A DNA stretch of 64,000 nucleotides from Symbiodinium natans (GCA_905221605.1 CAJNDS010002489.1:64001-128000); one strand, 5' to 3'. Positions 39,497-50,518 are shown, counted from the first letter of the stretch. Notes: generated by a model from the sequence alone, not told the origin. A program made the numbers and translations.

Positions 39497-40131
39497 TTTT
39501 TTTTCGCTCCCGCATAGCTGGCCGAACCGCAGGCAGGGTTACGTCGATGATCTGTCCAGTTAGGCAAAAAGACGGCCCCACTCTAGGACCTTGTAGAAAA
39601 TCACGCCATTCCCCGCTTCTCTCATGTGAGGGGTTTAGGGTTTAGGGTTTAGGGCTTAGGAGGGTTTGGGGTGCCTTGTCCCTAAGACCCTGAAGCCTTA
39701 CAGTAAACTACCTGGCAGCGAGGCTATCAGGCTGCCAAAACCATGGCAAGGCCCCCCTTGTTGAGGACTTTCGTACACAAAATTGCCAAGTCCGCATTCA
39801 GCTTTCATTGAAAGAGGCCTGTAGGTGTCTTAGGGTAGGAAGCTAAGTCGCATCATGCATACGATGTAGGCATTGCTCGACATCATTGTCCCTCTTGGGC
39901 CTCCAGTATTGCTGATTGTTCATGGTGGCAACCAAACGGCCAGGAGCTTTACATTTCAATGAGGAAGAGACGCCTGTAACTGGAGAAAAACTGAGGCGGG
40001 GGCACCGAACTCACCAAGCTCCACTAAATCCCTACACCTCTACACCCCTAAACCCTTGAATCTAAACCCAGCGTTTGGGATCGGCTTCAATTCTATGAAG
40101 CCCCCTTTATGGTGGGTAAAGGTTCAGGGGT

Positions 40132-40295
40132 TTAAAGTTTGCCGTAGGGGTCTTCGGGGTTGCTCTGTACTAAGGTGCCTCTTTTGTGTCCTCGCTTATG
40201 ATACTTCCGAAGCAGCTCTACAAAGCTCAGGGCTTCAAAGAGGTCAGTGTTTTCACTATGGCCGGCCGAGGCAGACCAAACACATGCTCTCGCGA
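40132..40295 (-). CDS. two exons at a gene 3' end
   Basis: Exon 40132-40217 reads LLRKYHKRGHKRGTLVQSNP and EDPYGKL plus TAA after TTTGTAG. Upstream exon 40257-40295 (SREHVFGLPRPAI in one frame) has a GTGAAA donor. Basic then acidic C-terminus; phase between the two is not settled. Confidence 0.5.
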
Positions 40296-40610
40296 CTTAT
40301 GCTTGTGCCGAGTAGCCCTCCACAAAGTGTCTTTTGGGTTTAGGGTTTAGGGTTTAGGGCTTAGGGTTTCAAATCTAGGGTCCATGAAATGGGGGGATTA
40401 CAATACGGGACCCCCAGAGTCGACCCCCCCTAAACAGCAGGATTCCCCTTCTGTTTAGGGACCCCAAGAAGGCACCCCCCAAGTCCGGAAACCAGCAAAT
40501 ATCAAACCGATGACCCTGAAACCCTGGATGGTACAAGTTGTAAGAAGAGTTGCAGTGGCGATTGCCTCAGATCAGAAGCGCTCAGTGATGGAGAAGGTTT
40601 GGGACATGGT

Positions 40611-40720
40611 AACCTAGACCCAAGTGTAACCTAGGAACAACACAGGGTGCCCCTTTTTTGGTTTGAAGGGGCTTTAAGGGAACCTAAACCCTGAAAACTA
40701 GGGGCCTACCCTGGGTCCTG
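40611..40720. repeat. family F palindromic element
   Basis: CCTAGACCCAAGTGTAACCT and GGGCCTACCCTGGGTCCTGG ends. Confidence 0.85.
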
Positions 40721-41037
40721 GTACATGTGAGGGGCCGAGGCAAAAGATGTTTAAGCAATGTCCAGGCCGCGCGTGCGAGCCTCAAGCCTTGTGCCTGAAC
40801 AGTCAGCATGAATCCTGCCGCATGAAGACCCTAAGCCCCAAACCGTAAACCTTAAACCCTTAACCCTACACCTTAAACCCTAAATCCTAAGTAAGGTTCA
40901 TGTTTCTCGTTCATTGAAAAGATTGCAGGATGAAACCTACTCTGGACATGCCAGGCAAGGACTGAGGGAATACTTGTCCGCAACAAGTTATTCGGTAGGC
41001 TTCGACCCTGATGCACAAAACGGTAAACTCTGAACCG

Positions 41038-41395
41038 AAAGCCCTTACAGCCCTAAAACCCTAAAGCCCTAAAATCCTTGCAGGCCTTCCAATCTGCCAC
41101 CCACGACATGCCGCAGGTGACTATTGCGGTCCCCACATCATGCAGAGAAACCCGGCACTGAAGGGCTTTATATGGGGGTTCAGGGTGTTCTGTTATATAT
41201 AGGGAGTTCATGGTTTGGTCCCAAAAACCCTGAAAACCCTGAAAACCCCTGCAAAACCCCTGCAAAACACTAAAAACCCTAAAACCCTAAAACCCTGAAA
41301 ACCCTGAAAACCATACCCTGAAAACCCTGAAAACCCAAAAACCCTAAAACCCTAAACCCTCTCTCCCTAAAACCCCAACCCTAAACCCCCTTAGG
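41038..41395 (+). repeat. degenerate telomere-like array, CCCTAAAA/CCCTGAAAA
   Basis: Two blocks (41038-41075, 41220-41395) of nine- and eight-base variants around about 150 bp of other sequence. Confidence 0.8.
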
Positions 41396-41426
41396 TTGGA
41401 GGTTTCGTGACGTCTCCCCGAGGTTG

Positions 41427-41520
41427 CTATACTTCCCTTAGAACCTTACTAAAAATATTGTTCGTAATATTCTCTTGGGTTTTATATAAGCAAAAAGGAA
41501 AAATAATTCCCAAGGGGGTA
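41427..41520. repeat. family D palindromic element
   Basis: TATACTTCCCTTAGAACCTT and AATAATTCCCAAGGGGGTA ends. Confidence 0.85.
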
Positions 41521-41527
41521 GGCCTCC

Positions 41528-41637
41528 CAACCCTAAACCCTAAACCCTAAACCCTAAACCCTAAACCCTAAACCCTAAACCCTAAACCCTAAACCCTAAA
41601 CCCTAAACCCTAAACCCTAAACCCTAAACCCTAAACG
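41528..41637 (+). repeat. telomere-like array (CCCTAAA)n
   Basis: Fifteen perfect units; TTTAGGG partner at 41725-41780, 87 bp away. Confidence 0.97.
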
Positions 41638-41669
41638 CCTTTAGGTTGGGGGAGCTTTAAAGGTGGCAG

Positions 41670-41724
41670 CAGAGCGAGCTACGAGCCGCGCTGCGGCCTC
41701 TGAAAGTTGTAGTCCCGTTTGGGG
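41670..41724. CDS. exon between inverted arrays, strand uncertain
   Basis: Plus reading QSELRAALRPLKVVVPFG with acceptor GGTGGCAG and donor GTTTAGGG. The minus strand has a good acceptor (CTACAACTTTCAG) and reads AAARLVARSAATFK. Confidence 0.45.
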
Positions 41725-41863
41725 GTTTAGGGTTTAGGGTTTAGGGTTTAGGGTTTAGGGTTTAGGGTTTAGAGTTTAGTGTCCAGAGCTACTTGGAGGA
41801 TCATGGGCTCATTACCCTATATACTTGTAACTACCACCTTCAAGTCATATCAAAATGATGCCC

Positions 41864-41964
41864 CGGTAACCATATTCTAAAAAGGGTGGCCTTTTGGGGT
41901 TGGTGACTTTACAGGGAACATAGAACCCCACAAAAAGGGCAACAAGGGCACCACTAGTCTTCCA
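41864..41964. repeat. family G element
   Basis: GGTAACCATATTCTAAAAAG start, GGTTGGTGACTTTACAGGGA centre, AAGGGCACCACTAGTCTTCC end. Confidence 0.75.
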
Positions 41965-41992
41965 AGAAGAAGGGAACGTATACTGCAATCAC

Positions 41993-42085
41993 GGATGTTG
42001 CACCCCGTATACTAACAGTCCATAATAGGGACTATAGTACCCCCTGTTATAAGTAAGGGCTGTTACTATAAAGGGGGAACATACC
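41993..42085. repeat. family B palindromic element
   Basis: CGTATACTAACAGTCCATAA and GGGCTGTTACTATAAAGGGG arms. Confidence 0.88.
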
Positions 42086-42150
42086 CCTAAACCCTAAACC
42101 CTAAACCCTAAACCCTAAACCCTAAACCTTAAGAAGGGCCTACCTCACCA

Positions 42151-42465
42151 TCACATCGGAAGACCAACGATGATCCCGGCCCGAGGTGCGGATGCAACAA
42201 GTTCCGAATGATGGGCGTCCCCTCCAAGCCTTGCAGATGCCGTGGAGGGTTAGGGTTTAGGGTTTAGGGATGGAAGGCTTTTGGGGTCGTGGATTGGGTG
42301 GTGTCTGGAAGATGCTGCGAGGGCCGATTTGCTTAAGATTCTCGGGTACGTTGGAGGGCTCCACGAACGCCAAGTCAACTGCAAGTTCTCATGGAACTCC
42401 TTAGCATCTTCTTGCGTTAGCCGAGTGTGCCCCAGATTCCCTGGGGTCCAAAAAACGAGGACAAC
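42151..42465 (-). CDS. two-exon gene 3' end, function unknown
   Basis: Exon 42350-42465 reads VVLVFWTPGNLGHTRLTQED, AKEFHENLQLTWRSWSPP, with donor GTACCC. Exon 42151-42229 starts after GCATCTGCAAG and reads LGGDAHHSELVASAPRAGII to VGLPM and TGA; phases match. The 120-nt intron ends with telomere-like CCCTAAA units. Another frame of the last exon (LEGTPIIRNLLHPH) is also open but out of phase. Confidence 0.6.
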
Positions 42466-42915
42466 CTTCAACCTAGTCAGTGTCCGCGCAGAAATTGATG
42501 AGGGTTTCGGCAGGGGGTGCCTAAGGGTCCCCTAAAACCCTAAACCCTAAACCCTAAGCCCTAAACCCTAAACCCTAAACCCTAAACCCTTGGGCTCTAT
42601 GCCGACAATGGAGGCAAAGGAATACCCGGTTTTGGAAATCGGCGCCAAAGGCGCTGAAAGCACGAGCCGGCTCCCTACACATGTTTTAGGACCCCACATT
42701 TAAACCCTAAACCAGTGGATATGCTTCAAATACTCCTTCCCTAAACCCTTTTAAGATTCTCTTGGGATTCTCTATAAAGCCAAAACAGAATATCGAAGAA
42801 GAACGATCGTTCTTCTCAAGGCAGCTAGAAGTGGATCCCAGACGATCCAACCTCAACAACCTTGTATCCAATACCCAACGAAATTGAAGCTAATTTTTCA
42901 AAAACTTTCTCTTAA

Positions 42916-43017
42916 ACTAAGACTGAGTTCATAAGCCCCCCCAAAAGTGTACCCTTTCAGTTTTGTAAGGGAATATGTTTCTCAAAAAGTGAAGAGTGTA
43001 CTCATGCAGCTACTAAG
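42916..43017. repeat. family J element
   Basis: ACTGAGTTCATAAGCCCCCC start and ACTCATGCAGCTACTAAG end, shared with 51007-51138. Confidence 0.65.
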
Positions 43018-43061
43018 AAGAAACCGCAAAGTTTATCATGGCTCCCTAGTGGATCCGCAAG

Positions 43062-43353
43062 TCATGGGCATGTCGGTCCTTGCTCTGTCGGCGTCAGAGA
43101 GAAGAGGACAACGTGCGATGTTCGCGCTACGACCTGCTGGTGATTTGGCAGCTTTTTTGGGTTTAGGGTCTACTTGGAGGTTCATGGGTAGTCTAAGTGG
43201 GGTTATAAGTAGGGTAACTATACTTATAACCTTATATGGGTTATATAGGGTACTTATAACCCTAGGTATAACTACCCTTCAACCTCCAAGTAGGGTTTCG
43301 GGCGGGAGGGGTGCCCTTTGCGCGAGAGCATTCAGCAGGGAAAATGATCCACC
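43062..43353 (-). CDS. two exons around a family A element, strand uncertain
   Basis: Minus model: 43300-43353 (GGSFSLLNALAQRAPLPP, GA donor) and 43062-43133 (VVARTSHVVLFSLTPTEQGP to stop). A plus model is equally open: MGMSVLALSASERRGQRAMF to LAAFL with donor GTTTAGGG, then KMIHPASFAA. In either case the family A element at 43170-43293 lies in the intron. Confidence 0.4.
43170..43293. repeat. family A element, complete
   Basis: CTACTTGGAGGTTCATGGGT and TACCCTTCAACCTCCAAGTA ends with TTATAAGTAGGG inner arms. Confidence 0.92.
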
Positions 43354-44169
43354 CTGCGTCGTTTGCAGCAGTTCCCTCCTAAACCCTAAACCCTGAACCC
43401 TAAACCCTAAACAGGTGTTTTCAGAGGACACCAGGTTTTGGCCCACCGAGCACGGGTTCAGAACCTAGTGAAAAACCGAGCGTGGAGTGATTGCAAAACC
43501 CCGGCGAGGACATCGCTCACGGAACATGACAGACCTGTCTGTGCAGCCACCGAAGCCGCAACTTCATAGGGTGCACCCCATCCAGCGCAAGTTTTGTTTT
43601 CAGGGTTTAGGGTTTAGGGTTTAGGGTTTAGGGTTTAGGCTTTAGGATTTAGGAATTCGGGTTACTTTAACTGAGCCTTTGCCACCCTGGCTTTGTGGGG
43701 CTTTTGGTTTGGAGTGATTTTGTCAAGGTCGGGATGTCCAGTGTTCAGAAACCCAGCCTTGAAAGCGTAGTACAGGGGCCTACATTTTGGGTAGTTTTGA
43801 TACTGACAGTACAGCGTTCATTGTAACAGCGAGACTTTGGGCACCAGAGCCATGATTGAAGATGAAAGAGGCGGCAGAATTTCCACGATGAAAACCACGG
43901 AAACACCTAAACCCTAAACCCTAAACCCATGATCCCATGTCGCCTGCCGCCGCCCCCTTGTTTGCAGCCGGACTTCAACCAACACCGGAATATTGCCAAG
44001 AGGCCAATCTTCGCCCCCCAAACCCCGAACCCCGAACCCTAAACCCTAAACCCTAAACCAATGAAGCATGGGTGAGCCCATATAACTGCCAGAGCATCGG
44101 CAAAGCCGACATGAGCCTAAACCGCGCCGGTCCTTGCTCCAGTCAATGTCGCCGAAACCTTGCTTTAGA

Positions 44170-44290
44170 GACTCATGGGTAGTGAGAAGGAGGGGTAGAA
44201 TTTGGGCAACTGTAAGCATAACTGGTTCTGACCTTAACCAGTAAGGAACCCATGTCCCTAATGGTAACTACCACTGAACCTTCAAGTGGT
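44170..44290. repeat. family A element, diverged
   Basis: GACTCATGGGTAGTGAGAAG and CTACCACTGAACCTTCAAGT ends. Confidence 0.7.
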
Positions 44291-44539
44291 TGAGTTGATG
44301 ACAGATCCCAGAAGCCGTGCAGCGAGTGCTTCAGAGACTTTGGGCTTCGGGGCATGGATGCTTGAGGGAGGGTTCAGCGAAGTGAACCCCCCAAAAAAAG
44401 GCCCTCGAAGAATGACAAGAGTTCACGGGACCCTAAACCCTAAACCCTAAACCCTAAACCCTAAACCCTCAGCCTTCCAACTCCGGGCATCTTCAACGCA
44501 CCTCAAACCCGTACAGCCGCAAAGTGAAACTTTCACAGC

Positions 44540-44637
44540 CCAGTAACCATGTTATAATAGGGGCTCCCTTCGCGGGTTGGTTCCTTTAGAGAACCCTGAA
44601 CCCACAAAAGGGGAAAAAGGGCACCACTGGGCTACCG
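44540..44637. repeat. family G element
   Basis: CAGTAACCATGTTATAATAG start, GGCACCACTGGGCTACC end. Confidence 0.8.
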
Positions 44638-44701
44638 AGGAAACCTCGGCCCGTTTCCCCGAGCCCTAGACCCGAAACCCTGAGGCTTGGCTTTGGACCC
44701 A

Positions 44702-44798
44702 AAGAGCCCAATACCCCTTAATTCAGGAATTCTCCTAAAAAGGATCCCTTTATAATTGAAGGTATCTTCCTTCATTAAGGGGTATTGGGGCTCTCTGG
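44702..44798. repeat. family E palindromic element
   Basis: AGAGCCCAATACCCCTTAAT and ATTAAGGGGTATTGGGGCTC are exact inverted ends. Confidence 0.92.
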
Positions 44799-44799
44799 G

Positions 44800-45929
44800 G
44801 AATCACATTGCTGATGATAACAGCCGTCTTCGATACCGAACCTTTTCAAGCCTCAGGTACAGTTCGCTAGAACCCACGACATGCTTCCATTTCCACTACT
44901 ATTCGTCAGTCGGGTTTATTATTTTGCCAATTGTGGAGAACTGATAAATACTGGCAGTACTTCCCTTCTTCCCCTCCTTCCCCCTTCCCCTCGCCCTCCC
45001 CCCCCCCTCCCCCACAACATAACCAGGATGTCGGGTTTTGGGGGCTTTGCGTTCGGCCTACTGCTACTGAACCCTAAGCTCGGGTTCTGAACAAGACCGC
45101 CCAAAGGAGGGTTCGTAATGTAGGGTTGATGTAACCATGGTTGGTTTAGTTCAGAATGTTTATTCAAGAGCCAAAAGCAAACCTAAGGACCCCATAATCC
45201 TAACAGCCCTCTTTTTTTCTTCTCAACTGTCCCGAAATAGCCTAAACAAAACCAGCACTAAGCCCTAAACCCGCAATGACCCTACACCCTGCATGACCCC
45301 AAGCTAAGAAGCGGTAGTCTGGCACATAGCCCACCACGGCGAAACTCTGCGAGGGCCAAGCCAAACAGCCCAGGACCAGCACCTGTACTGGGCAGGATTT
45401 GGAGACCCCAGAGAAATCATTTCTTATGGTGTTTAGGGTTTAGGGCGTTTAAAAAATACTGGTTGTTTGGGGTTTGTTGTTTAGCCTCTTCAGGCTTTGC
45501 AGAACTTAGGGCCACCAAGTGTCGGAGAGGCAGGGGCGTGGGGTTAATCGATGTAGGCTTATGTAGGGTTTAGGCGGGGTCATTCACGGATTCGATTCCA
45601 TTCGCCTCGGGGAAGCTTGCAAACTAAGACGGAGTTTATGGCCGTACGGTACAAGCGGAGGCATGTCACGCCGAGCAGCGAAGTGCCTGTCTACAAGATA
45701 CCGGGCTGAACAGACTTCGTGGCGACAGATGCGACGGTGTCACAGCCAGTGTTCAAGTTTCTGAGCTTCATCACGGCATGCACTGCCGACTCTGACGAAA
45801 AGGTCGAAAATAGGGTCTTTGAGCAAGAAGCCCCCCACATCCAACTCTCCTAGCATAGCTTCAAGGGAGGACCATCTCTGAGAGTTAGGGTTTAGGGTTT
45901 AGGGTTTAGGGTTTAGGGTCTGGCGGAAG
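44800..45929. other. no reliable exon
   Basis: A C/T-rich tract at 44960-45015 could be a plus-strand acceptor (then ITRMSGFGGFAFGLLLL), but I could not find a partner. TTTAGGG array at 45885-45920. Confidence 0.35.
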
Positions 45930-46574
45930 TCAGAACGACAGGCAGACATTCGGATTGTCGTTGTTGCCGCGGGGCCACCTGACTTTGCTCCACTTGTGCC
46001 ACTTGGCCCCTTCTTTTTCTGCGATCGGCCACTCTTTGCCCCGCTTGACCCCCTCTGGGCTGCGATTTTTTTTATGTTACCTCCCCCACTTGCTTGTCCG
46101 ACTTGCCCTGCTTGAGCCACTTGCCCTGCTGGCCCACCAAACCCGATCCGATCCTAAGGAGGAACAGAGCGGGGGGGTAGGGGGGCACGCATCGAGGGGG
46201 CAAAAACAACTGGTGGCTTCCGGCTTCGCCCGCCATGGATTATGATGGGCAGCAAGCTGCCTACTTTCTGGGCCCCTTGCCCCGACGAGCCAACAGTCGG
46301 CTGACGGCATGGCGCACGGGGATGTCAGATGCAAGCCTAAACCCTCAGTCCAGCCGATGCCTGTGCTAGGCAAGTGACGAATCTGTCTGATGCTGGTGCA
46401 GGACAACGCCCCAGGTGCTCTCAGAGTCGTCAGCTCTGAACCTATATGGATGTACGCGGCCCGAACTGTTGAGATGATGTTGAACGAGCCCTAGGATCTA
46501 GGCCTGCTGACACATCGGTGACTTGCTGTTTGGCTGGCTGTGCGTCTTTGCTTCCTCGCAGCTCTGAAATGCCT
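45930..46574 (-). CDS. gene 3' end, four joined exons plus an upstream exon
   Basis: Phase-matched exons in sense order: 46343-46382 (IRHLPSTGIGWTE), 46166-46275 (AQKVGSLLPIIIHGGRSRKP, PVVFAPSMRAPLPPRS), 46081-46119 (WLKQGKSDKQVGE) and 45930-45992 (WSKVRWPRGNNDNPNVCLSF plus TGA). The first donor is GTTTAGG. An additional exon upstream, 46456-46574, reads GISELRGSKDAQPAKQQVTD and PRARSTSSQQFGP; its junction to 46382 is not solved. Basic peptide, no domain recognised. Confidence 0.55.
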
Positions 46575-47022
46575 CTGAACGCAAGGCGTGGCATCAAGTG
46601 TTGGGGTCTACAGGGTTTGTGGCCCACCTAGAGTGGTTACTGTTTTACCCTACAAAAAAGAAGAATGCACCTTATTGGTCGGTATTTCCTTGTGTAAAGT
46701 GACTGCGGCACACCCAAACCCGAACCCTTTAGCCTCGTATGGGTGTTGCCAGAAACTGCCCAAGTGCAGGCTGTGCTACTGACTGGACTCCCATACTCTA
46801 GCAGCTAGACTCTAGCAAGCCAATCAACAGGCACAGTCTCAAGCACCATGGGCAGACCTTTGCGGGGTCCTGACCCCTTCTGTTCTCCCCCAATTCCGCC
46901 TGAACTCTACGGGTTTCAAGTGCAAGCGATACACCCTCAGGGTTTGGGGCTGCTAAACTCGAAACTTGAATGCACCTGCAAGCATTCGAATCGCATTCTC
47001 CTAAGTATGGGCCCTGTTATCC

Positions 47023-47650
47023 CTACTGTCTGCTGCGTCCAGCCTTGCACCTTCTACGCGTGGTCTTTTCAATCATCGCAATCTGGGGGCGCGTTCTTGT
47101 CACAGGAGGTCCAGGATGTTGATCGCTTCTTCTGGGACTAATCATGCCCGGGATCAGGGCGGAACAGATATGTCCCGCCCGTGTGACCTCATGGTCACCT
47201 ATGGTCATCGTCATCGATGCTCGAATGCCATACCGGCAGTAACACATTGCAACACATCAACACGTCTCTCGCACTCGAATCAAGCCCTTCTCTTGTCCGA
47301 TTGCCTGCCTTGCAGGTGGGACAGAAGCGCAGTTCCATGTTGAGCGGAACAGGCAAGTCATTTTCACCTGCCGCTGTCGTCCATGAGCATGCTGCTGTAA
47401 GCAACGTCCTCACCGACCTGTGCAGTCTTCCGAAAGGCTGCACTTCAAAGCAGTCAGCAAACGTCGCCATGCAGAAAGCTTCTAGCTTCATCTGGGAGCA
47501 GTCAGCAGTCATGCGAGGGGTTGAAGGCATTTCCCTCGCTAAGCGCACCACGTCTAAGGACTGACTTTGTGGGTGATTCTCTGGCATGCGGTGATGCTGC
47601 AAGTTATTCCATTCCTCTGCTTGACGGTACATGGTGTTATGGAAGTTGTC
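47023..47650 (-). CDS. two large exons, gene 3' end, function unknown
   Basis: Exon 47314-47650 (112 codons) follows CGACTGCCAG and reads DNFHNTMYRQAEEWNNLQHH, RLAREMPSTPRMTADCSQMK, LEAFCMATFADCFEVQPFGR, then LNMELRFCPT. Exon 47023-47198 restores a C at the join (CPTC) and reads DHEVTRAGHICSALIPGMIS to a basic tail and TAG. This region has no telomere-like arrays. The CPTC...C pattern hints at metal binding but is not diagnostic. Plus-strand frames over 47217-47991 are antisense shadows. Confidence 0.6.
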
Positions 47651-48036
47651 CTGGCAGTCGTGCGAGGTTACAGTCTGAGCAAGCCTGTCTCCCCAGACAG
47701 GGTCTATGTCTTTTGTGTCGGCAGGGCAGTAACCACTACACTATAGATTGCACCCTAGGCTGGCGTAAGCAGGCATACCTTGTGGTGGAACTCTGTCAGC
47801 TTCGACTCTTGTGCATGATCGTACGTGGGCTCTCGTGGAAACCCCCTTCAGTTTTTGGAACAAGCACAGGCCTTCTTCGCCCGCTCTGCGCTTGCTTTCC
47901 GCCTTGTTCCGCATCGCGAGAACAAGGCCGGCAACGCAAGCGTAGCAATGCTGGTATTGGCAGATCCATAAACTCCGAACCTAAACTCTAAACCTTTGAA
48001 GTGTCGCCAAGCTGAGAGGCTTCGAAGTCCCTAGCT

Positions 48037-48291
48037 CTAAGAAAAATCTACACTCAAGTCCAAAAGCCCTGCCAGCCCAGCAAGACACTCACGAAGTGAC
48101 CCTGCATGATGAAAGAGCTCGGAGAACATGAAGAAGCTTGGTAGGCATGGCATCTGCATGCACGCGTTGCAGGTCTTAGCAGCCCTGCCATGAGAGGCAT
48201 CCTCGTACAGCCCGTCAGTGACCTCTAGGTAACCATAGAAGAAGCCAAGCACGGACGAATCTCGCCATCCGTGATCTTCGAGTTGTGGAAC
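48037..48291 (-). CDS. terminal exon, 84 residues, function unknown
   Basis: After CTGCTTCTGAG reads VPQLEDHGWRDSSVLGFFYG, YLEVTDGLYEDASHGRAAKT, CNACMQMPCLPSFFMFSELF and ends LLDLSVDFS plus TAG. Contains a CNAC-x5-C cysteine cluster. One of the longest uninterrupted coding exons here. Confidence 0.65.
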   Translation of the reverse strand, partial: VPQLEDHGWRDSSVLGFFYGYLEVTDGLYEDASHGRAAKTCNACMQMPCLPSFFMFSELFHHAGSLRECLAGLAGLLDLSVDFS

Positions 48292-48419
48292 CTCAGAAGC
48301 AGCTCACGAAGACGTGCGGACGCGCTTCCGGGTCGTCCGAGCCCCCCGACCGCATGTAGACATTTTCCAGAATAGGGGTACACGTTTTCTACCCCTAAAT
48401 AGAACAGAACCACCTTAAA

Positions 48420-49020
48420 GGGACCCCCAAACAGGGTCCCCTTATCTTCGGAAACCCGTCGAAGGCCATTGCAGGCTTGGAGCTGCCTTCGTCTTACACA
48501 GGAGGTTTCGTTCGGGGGCTTGATGGAAGCTCCTTCTTACCCTGGAGCCGTTCCGATGCAGGGATCCTCACCCTAAACCCTTATGAACCAAGTAGCTGGC
48601 AGATGGCAAGTAAATGTGGCAAGCTAAGCTAGGCCTGTTTCTTATGCACATGCCCTCCGAAATTTTCTGATGAAGCTGTGCAAGTTGATGAAGGTCCTGA
48701 AGGGTTTCGGGAGGCAGCGCATGCAAGCAGCTCCATGTCTGCGTTTTCCAGCTAAACGTGGCCTTCTACCTCCATCCCTTCACATGTACCTACACAGCTG
48801 GACTTGTCAAGTGCGAGAACTGCAGGCGCAGATGTGCTAGCAATCGCAGGCAAGCAGCCATTGATGATAGTTACGGCCCCCGGCGGCAGACACATGACCT
48901 GCTGCTGGTAGCCGAACTGGGAGGTTCTGGATCATGAAGGGCGTGACACGGCGTAGCTCCCAATATACACCTGCGCAGTACTCCGTAGGAGAGTTCGAGT
49001 GCTCTTCAACAAGCTTCCCG
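48420..49020. other. unique sequence, no exon assigned
   Basis: Lacks arrays and palindromes; no open frame with convincing splice sites was found. Confidence 0.35.
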
Positions 49021-49240
49021 CAAGCGGCCTTAAACCCTGAACCCTAAACCCTAAACCCTAAACCCGAAACCCTAAACCCTAAACCCAAAACCCTAAGCCC
49101 TAAGCCCTAAACCCTTTTCCCTCCGGCCTCCTCATGCTCCTTTCATATGGAGTCGTGGACCTGAGAGATTCGGACATCTTGTACTTGAGGGAGGATCCAA
49201 ACAGTAGATCCCCTTAAGAGAGTTGCCAAGAATGACCCAA

Positions 49241-49340
49241 TACTTGGAGGTTCAAGGGTAGCTATAAGTAGGGTTCAGGTGCTAAGAATAGTTACCCTAC
49301 TTATAACCCCACTTATAACTACCCGTGCACCTCCAAGTAG
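49241..49340. repeat. family A element
   Basis: TACTTGGAGGTTCAAGGGTA and CTACCCGTGCACCTCCAAGT ends. Confidence 0.9.
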
Positions 49341-49343
49341 AAA

Positions 49344-49420
<77 letters not shown>

Positions 49421-49438
49421 CTACTACTACTACTAGTA
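49341..49438 (+). repeat. (TAG)n then (TAC)n trinucleotide repeat
   Basis: About 25 TAG units switch to about five TAC units; the two parts are complementary and can fold. It starts exactly where the family A element ends. Confidence 0.93.
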
Positions 49439-49524
49439 TAGGGGTACTATATGGGGTTTCTTCTTTTGGGATCCTCCAAGGCGTCCAGGTTGGATGGCCA
49501 GAGCTCCCAGCTCAGGTGCAACGC

Positions 49525-49680
49525 TGAACCCTAAACCCTAAACCCTAAACCCTAAACCCTAAACCCTAAACCCTAAACCCTAAACCCTAAACCCTAAACC
49601 CTATTATTAAACCCTAAACCCTAAACCCTAAACCTAAACCCTAAAGGCCCTAAACCCTCAACCCTCAACCCCAAACAAAC
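49525..49680 (+). repeat. telomere-like array (CCCTAAA)n
   Basis: About 18 units with one TATTATTAAA interruption, then degenerate CCCTCAA units. Confidence 0.95.
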
Positions 49681-49744
49681 CTTCAAGATCCGGCGGCTCA
49701 GCGACATATCTTTGGTCGGGGGGCTCCCACGTAGCGCGCGCCTC
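49681..49744 (-). CDS. exon between inverted arrays
   Basis: After GGTCTCCCAG reads EARATWEPPDQRYVAEPPDL and E, with donor GTTTGTTTGGGG. Twenty-one codons and one base. A different frame (VVIATKEVGLPGGARYVG) is also open. Confidence 0.5.
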
Positions 49745-49794
49745 CTGGGAGACCGACTTCTTTGGTGGCAATCACCACCATGGCCTCTTTTGAT

Positions 49795-49848
49795 GGGTTT
49801 AGGGTTTAGGGTTTAGGGTTTAGGGTTTAGGGTTTAGGGTTTAGGGGG
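49795..49848 (+). repeat. telomere-like array (TTTAGGG)n
   Basis: Seven units. Confidence 0.95.
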
Positions 49849-50102
49849 TTGGTTTCCTTGCACTTTTTCAGAGCCGGCCCCTCTACCCCCGGAAAGAGAA
49901 TCGTCCAAAAACCGCAAGCCTGGGCCTAAGCCCAAAGCCCGAAACCCCCAGCCGAAGCACACCCGCCAGAAACACCAACGGCCTCGAGCTGGCGGTCACT
50001 GGGGACCTCGTCTTTTGCGTGCAGGCCTTGGTGGGCACGCAGGATTTCAGGTGCATGAGTTGATTGAGGACTTCTTCCGAGCCGTTTTTTAAATTTGACT
50101 CC

Positions 50103-50268
50103 TTACTTCTTCGGGCCTTCTTGTTTACATGGTTTCGTGCAGAGTACTGTTGGTGCTGTTGGGCTTTGCAGCTTCTCAACACACTTTTTGAGACATGGAT
50201 CGAAGCTAGCCGGGCTCTGCAAGGAAATTTCCTGTGGCATGGCGCTGCTGCGCAACGTCTCAATTCCA
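50103..50268 (-). CDS. terminal exon, 54 residues, function unknown
   Basis: After CCTCCGACAAG reads GIETLRSSAMPQEISLQSPA, SFDPCLKKCVEKLQSPTA and ends CKQEGPKK plus TAA. Lysine-rich tail, four cysteines. The other two frames are partly open too. Confidence 0.5.
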
Positions 50269-50518
50269 CTTGTCGGAGGCCACTCCGCCAAGTGACCCCA
50301 AACCCGAAATCCTTTTTGAAAAAATCCGAAACCCTAAACCCTAAACCCGAAATCCCTAAACAACCCGAAACCCTCATCCCTCATCCCTCAACCCTAAACC
50401 CTAAACCCTAGTCAGTCGGTGAATGGAGTCCCCAGGAGATGCCCGTGCCCGCTCCTTGCTTAGCCAGCTTTCGCATTGATGTGCATGGGTTTCCCTACTA
50501 CCCCCCCCCCCTCCACCT

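Noticed and set aside
42144-42229. Alternative exon frame LEGTPIIRNLLHPH with GTAGGC donor
   Set aside because: Well formed, but out of phase with the neighbouring exon 42350-42465, whereas the frame ending in VGLPM and TGA fits.
47217-47991. Plus-strand frames with a CLLC...H...C motif resembling a zinc knuckle
   Set aside because: Spacing is wrong for CX2CX4HX4C and the region is antisense to a better minus-strand exon.
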